A DNA stretch of 64,000 nt from Paludibacteraceae bacterium (GTDB lineage: Bacteria; Bacteroidota; Bacteroidia; Bacteroidales; Paludibacteraceae): contig JAKSOA010000003.1 of NCBI GenBank assembly GCA_024405875.1, positions 1-64,000 of the forward strand, given 5' to 3'. Below are positions 60,703 to 64,000 of the stretch, piece after piece. Both the position numbers and the translations under genes were made by a program. Position 1 is the first letter of the stretch. Each line of letters begins with the position of its first letter. The notes beneath the pieces are model-generated. The model made no database searches, was not told the DNA's origin, and saw only the letters and a program-made list of their open reading frames with translations.

Positions 60703-63132
60703 TTATCTTCTGAAGAAAGATTCAACAGTTACATTTCCATTGCTATCCACAAGACGTAGCAGATATGGCTCTCTGTTTGGAGCAAGTCGGCTTACATCAA
60801 TAGTATTACCATCTATCTCAAATGAGCCACAGTTCTTACCGCCAATAGTTGTGACATTTCCAAGAATAAACTCCCTGTCACTCAATATTGTCATCTCACC
60901 TGATGTAGGGTTAGGCACTAATGTAACACCATCATCTGCCTCAGTCTCCAATACGCCTGTGGTACTGCAATCTGTAGCATCCTCTATATAAATAAGGTTG
61001 TCTTCAAATTTTAATTTAATAAATACGTGGTAACAACCTGCAACATTACATTTTATGCCAGTGCTTGATGCCGTGAACTTTTCATACGCCCCATACGGGT
61101 CTATATCAGGAATTGGGAATTCAGCATCGTTTACTTTATCGTAAGCAGTAATATTATCTCCAACATTTAGAGGAACTTTAGCCATATATTGGTCCCTCTC
61201 TTGAAAATCCTTCTCTCCTGTAGGCTCAGCAGGATAGTCTGTTTTTCCGTTCACACGTACATAATATTGTGTATCAGGCGTATCTCCACATTTAACAGGG
61301 GTGATTTTTTCTGCACTCATACCTGTACCGTCCCAGCAGTAATCTGTAGATGTTGACAAATCAGTGGTTTGATGTCCGTTGTCGTTATCGTTGAATATCA
61401 GATTTATAGGGAATGCGGTAGTTTCAGTTATGGTGTATGAATATGCGTCTCCCGATTTTGAGAGTGGCTTGCCTGGCCATGGACCAAGTATCTCTGTGCC
61501 GTCTGAATCCCAAACATAAAGAGAAACTGCACTCCAACCTGCAGGAGCCTTGAATTGAACTGTAATGCCTTTAGGCTTAATATTTGTGTATGGGCCACCT
61601 GTTTTTACAGGTGATTGTTCTGTGCCGTCTATTGCAATAGCACTTATATAAAAGTCATCACTTGTAACTGCAATAGGACCTGTGTATTTGGTGGATGATG
61701 CGGTAGGTTTGTCAGGTTCCTCTCCATTCTTAGTTGTGTAATAGATTGTACCCTTATTGGCTGATAGTGTTACAGATGGAGTATAGCCTCTTGTAGGGTT
61801 CATAGTAACTTCAAGACCTTGAACATTAGTATAGTATGCCCAACCGTTACCGGAGCAGGCAAGTTTGAAACCAGATGGGCAAGTGCCTTGAGAACCTATG
61901 AATACCACAAGTTTACCTTTGCTACCTGTAATCTCACCTCTAAAGTAAGAACCTGTAGATGTGCAAGAGGCTGAAGAAGTATTGGTAATACCGCAAGCCT
62001 TACGGGCTGCAGCCATCTTCTTAATATCATTCTTGCACTTTACCCAGTGAGGATAGAACACACAAGGTGTACCAGGCATTGCTATAATGTAAGCATTGGC
62101 AAGAGTCCAATCTCCCCAGAACTTATTGTTGTCATCACGGAAAGTATCGTGGTTATCAACAAATGTAACGGCATATTGCTTATATGTGTTATCACCTATA
62201 AGACCGCTACCGCCACCGTAACCTGCAAGTGCAGAGTAGTTCTTACTTGCCAAACCGTTGTTAAAGCCGTTGTATTTAAGGCAGAAGTCAAAAACGTTAG
62301 ATGTCTTGCCTGTCTCATTAATCCAATGAGTAAGAGCGTCATAACTGCCGTCCCAATACTCACCTACAGAGAAATATGCACCAGCGGCTTGGTTGTACTC
62401 CTTATTGTATTTACCAAGGTAGCCTTTTACAAGGTCATAACGCCAGCCGTCATATCCTATTTCATTCTTCATCCATTTTAGGTAAGCCTTAATGGCGTCT
62501 CTCAGGTATGAATTGGAGTGGTCAAGGTCACGTGCTGCACAGTAACCGCCAGATGCCTCACATTGCACATCATAACCGGCATCTTTATTACCTGTTGCTG
62601 TCCAACCTGCCTCTTTGGACACCTCATCATCACGGCATACATACTGACTTTTATGTCCGCTCTCATATAAGGTAAAGCTACCGTATGTGCCAAAATTCTC
62701 ATTGTCAAAATCTATCCAGTTGTTACCTGATTTATGATTAATAACAATATCAGCGATAACCTTCATATTAGGATTAATCTCCTTAAACTTTTTTATCAAC
62801 GCTTGAAGTTGTGCCTTTGTGCCCCAGTCACTATTTTGATTGCTCCACTGTTTTGGGTGATAGCCCGTACCCCCTTCAGAGCGTGCTGAAGGCGGAAGCC
62901 AAATCATATCAAAGGTCTCTGCAATCTCCTGTGCCTGAGAACCGAGGTCTGACCACTTGGTGGTGCCGTAACTCTCACCATTTGCCGCTTTAGCGTTAGA
63001 TGCATTGTAGGAGTCATAGTAGAAACCCTGTAGCATAACGCCAGGGTTGTTTGCCGGAGCCTGAGCGGTAGCGGATAGAGCCCACAAAAGCCCTGCTGTG
63101 GCAATCAGTAAAGTTCTTGTAAGATTTTTCAT
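60703..63132 (-). CDS. Secreted GH13 alpha-amylase with T9SS sorting domain
   Basis: An 809-residue starch-degrading enzyme with a signal peptide (MKNLTRTLLIATAGLLWALSATAQA). The GH13 barrel spans about 30-400, with region I DIVINHK (128-134), the nucleophile Asp233 (GWRYDLVKGY), the acid Glu258 (GEYWDG) and Asp329 (FVDNHDT). The FN3-like or starch-binding beta domains follow (PTRGYTPSVTLSANKGTIYYT; SVSLYVWDSDG-type CBM with VQFKAPAGWSAVSLYVWDSD). The C-terminus (NPTSGEMTILSD..., about 735-809) is a type A T9SS sorting domain. It lies 22 bases after mdh on the same strand. Confidence 0.92.
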   Translation of the reverse strand: MKNLTRTLLIATAGLLWALSATAQAPANNPGVMLQGFYYDSYNASNAKAANGESYGTTKWSDLGSQAQEIAETFDMIWLPPSARSEGGTGYHPKQWSNQNSDWGTKAQLQALIKKFKEINPNMKVIADIVINHKSGNNWIDFDNENFGTYGSFTLYESGHKSQYVCRDDEVSKEAGWTATGNKDAGYDVQCEASGGYCAARDLDHSNSYLRDAIKAYLKWMKNEIGYDGWRYDLVKGYLGKYNKEYNQAAGAYFSVGEYWDGSYDALTHWINETGKTSNVFDFCLKYNGFNNGLASKNYSALAGYGGGSGLIGDNTYKQYAVTFVDNHDTFRDDNNKFWGDWTLANAYIIAMPGTPCVFYPHWVKCKNDIKKMAAARKACGITNTSSASCTSTGSYFRGEITGSKGKLVVFIGSQGTCPSGFKLACSGNGWAYYTNVQGLEVTMNPTRGYTPSVTLSANKGTIYYTTKNGEEPDKPTASSTKYTGPIAVTSDDFYISAIAIDGTEQSPVKTGGPYTNIKPKGITVQFKAPAGWSAVSLYVWDSDGTEILGPWPGKPLSKSGDAYSYTITETTAFPINLIFNDNDNGHQTTDLSTSTDYCWDGTGMSAEKITPVKCGDTPDTQYYVRVNGKTDYPAEPTGEKDFQERDQYMAKVPLNVGDNITAYDKVNDAEFPIPDIDPYGAYEKFTASSTGIKCNVAGCYHVFIKLKFEDNLIYIEDATDCSTTGVLETEADDGVTLVPNPTSGEMTILSDREFILGNVTTIGGKNCGSFEIDGNTIDVSRLAPNREPYLLRLVDSNGNVTVESFFRR

Positions 63133-63154
63133 AATTTTTTATAGGTTTTTAGTG

Positions 63155-64000
63155 TTAAATAAGTTTCATATCGTGGAGGATTGCGCTTGTTTTGCGTACC
63201 GCTGCCTCAGATGCGGCAAGAGCGGCTTTTTCCTCTGCGTTGAGTTTGAGTTGGACAACCTTCTCAATACCCTTTTTGCCTATTATTACAGGAACTCCTA
63301 TGGTAATATCTTTCATTCCATACTCACCGTCAAGATATGTGGAGCAAGGAATCATCTTCTTCTGGTCTTTAATTATTGACTCTACAAGGAATGCTATTGC
63401 CGCACCGGGAGCCATCCAGGCAGATGTTCCGAGAAGTCCTGTCATAGTGGCGCCGCCAACCATAGTTGATTTAACCACCTCATCAAGTTTCTTCTTGCCA
63501 AGAAGTTGGCTTGCAGGAATGCCCTTGTATGTGGCAAAACGTGCCAAAGGAATCATAGTGGTATCTCCGTGACCACCAATAACCATACCCTCAACCTCAT
63601 TCTGGTTGCACTTAAGGGCTTGGCTCAAATAATATTTGAAGCGGCTGCTGTCAAGAGCGCCACCCATACCTATAACGCGGTTACGTGGTAATCCAAGGCT
63701 CTTAAGAGCAAGATATGCCATAGCATCCATAGGGTTTGAAACCACTACTATGATAGCCTTAGGAGAATATTTCAGAATGCTTGAAGCCACACTCTTAACA
63801 ATGCCTGCGTTAACGCTGATAAGGTCTTCACGTGTCATTCCGGGCTTACGTGGAATGCCTGATGTAATTACAACTACATCTGAGTTCTTGGTTTGAGAGT
63901 AATCATTGGTCACACCTTTTACAACTGTGTCAAAACCTATGAGTTGAGCCGTTTGCATAATATCCATAGCCTTACCCTCTGCAAGACCCTCCTTGATATC
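63155..64000 (-). CDS. mdh: Malate dehydrogenase (partial, cut by the window end)
   Basis: The last 281 codons of an LDH/MDH-family enzyme; the N-terminal Rossmann start lies beyond 64000. The active-site histidine lies in VEGMVIGGHGDTT and the substrate-binding arginines in IPRKPGMTRED. ISSKNPMD-type VVVSNPMDAMAYLA is present. The open frame continues to the window edge (DIKEGLAEGKAMDIMQ), so any internal ATG is not the start. It interconverts malate and oxaloacetate with NAD(H). Confidence 0.93.
   Translation of the reverse strand, partial: DIKEGLAEGKAMDIMQTAQLIGFDTVVKGVTNDYSQTKNSDVVVITSGIPRKPGMTREDLISVNAGIVKSVASSILKYSPKAIIVVVSNPMDAMAYLALKSLGLPRNRVIGMGGALDSSRFKYYLSQALKCNQNEVEGMVIGGHGDTTMIPLARFATYKGIPASQLLGKKKLDEVVKSTMVGGATMTGLLGTSAWMAPGAAIAFLVESIIKDQKKMIPCSTYLDGEYGMKDITIGVPVIIGKKGIEKVVQLKLNAEEKAALAASEAAVRKTSAILHDMKLI

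Overview
The window is chromosomal DNA from a member of the Bacteroidota, most likely order Bacteroidales. Many genes have the phylum-specific promoter -7 box (TAnnTTTG, several with TTG or TTTG 19-20 bases upstream), and I see no obvious Shine-Dalgarno sequences. There are type IX secretion (T9SS) hallmarks: an alpha-amylase with a C-terminal sorting domain and a PorW/SprE-like lipoprotein. The gene order rplM-rpsI-rpsB-tsf, the inserted-domain form of IspG, a class I fumarase and an EF-G2-type elongation factor also fit. No tRNA, rRNA, CRISPR array, insertion sequence or prophage was found. The only obvious mobile-type remnant is a truncated BRO-family gene.

Layout. 1-11.5 kb: the 5' tip of glyS, a SpoIIE-type phosphatase gene, and a seven-gene minus-strand operon of overlapping or near-abutting genes. 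The operon encodes a PaaK-like adenylating enzyme, a MATE exporter, a second PaaK-like enzyme, a LuxE-like acyl-protein synthetase, a LuxC reductase fused to a third PaaK-like module, a degenerate HATPase-GNAT fusion and an RsbW-like HATPase. This is the best candidate for an undescribed system: an exported or cell-envelope acyl/aryl aldehyde-derived product under partner-switching-like control. 11.5-22.7 kb: parC, 5-formyl-THF cyclo-ligase, BRO fragment, DUF2007 protein, tsaE, a strongly folded intergenic element, fumarase, an acyl-CoA ligase, tsf-rpsB, and rpsI-rplM with a folded 5' leader. 22.7-28.5 kb: a giant secreted fibronectin-III-type protein with an internal tandem duplication, followed by a 30-codon ORF. 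28.5-42.5 kb: topA, an acyl-CoA synthetase with a HTH-cupin regulator, murF-ispG-flippase, an HhH protein, proC-SNF transporter, an OmpA/PD40 protein and plsC. 42.5-54 kb: rpoN, pbpC and an alpha-2-macroglobulin, an aminotransferase and cysK. 54-64 kb: EF-G2, PorW-like protein, DUF1846 protein, secreted alpha-amylase and malate dehydrogenase (cut by the window end).

How the genes fit together. Most are housekeeping (translation, DNA topology, isoprenoid and peptidoglycan precursors, TCA enzymes). Envelope themes recur: T9SS export, PBP1C with alpha-2-macroglobulin, an OmpA anchor protein, PlsC. Two sequence-level patterns run across the whole window. One octamer, CCCCGATG, occurs about thirty times. 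Families of short 6-8 base words are repeated in tandem at gene ends, often with inverted copies and sometimes forming the stop codon. All coordinates come from reading by eye; nothing was searched against a database.
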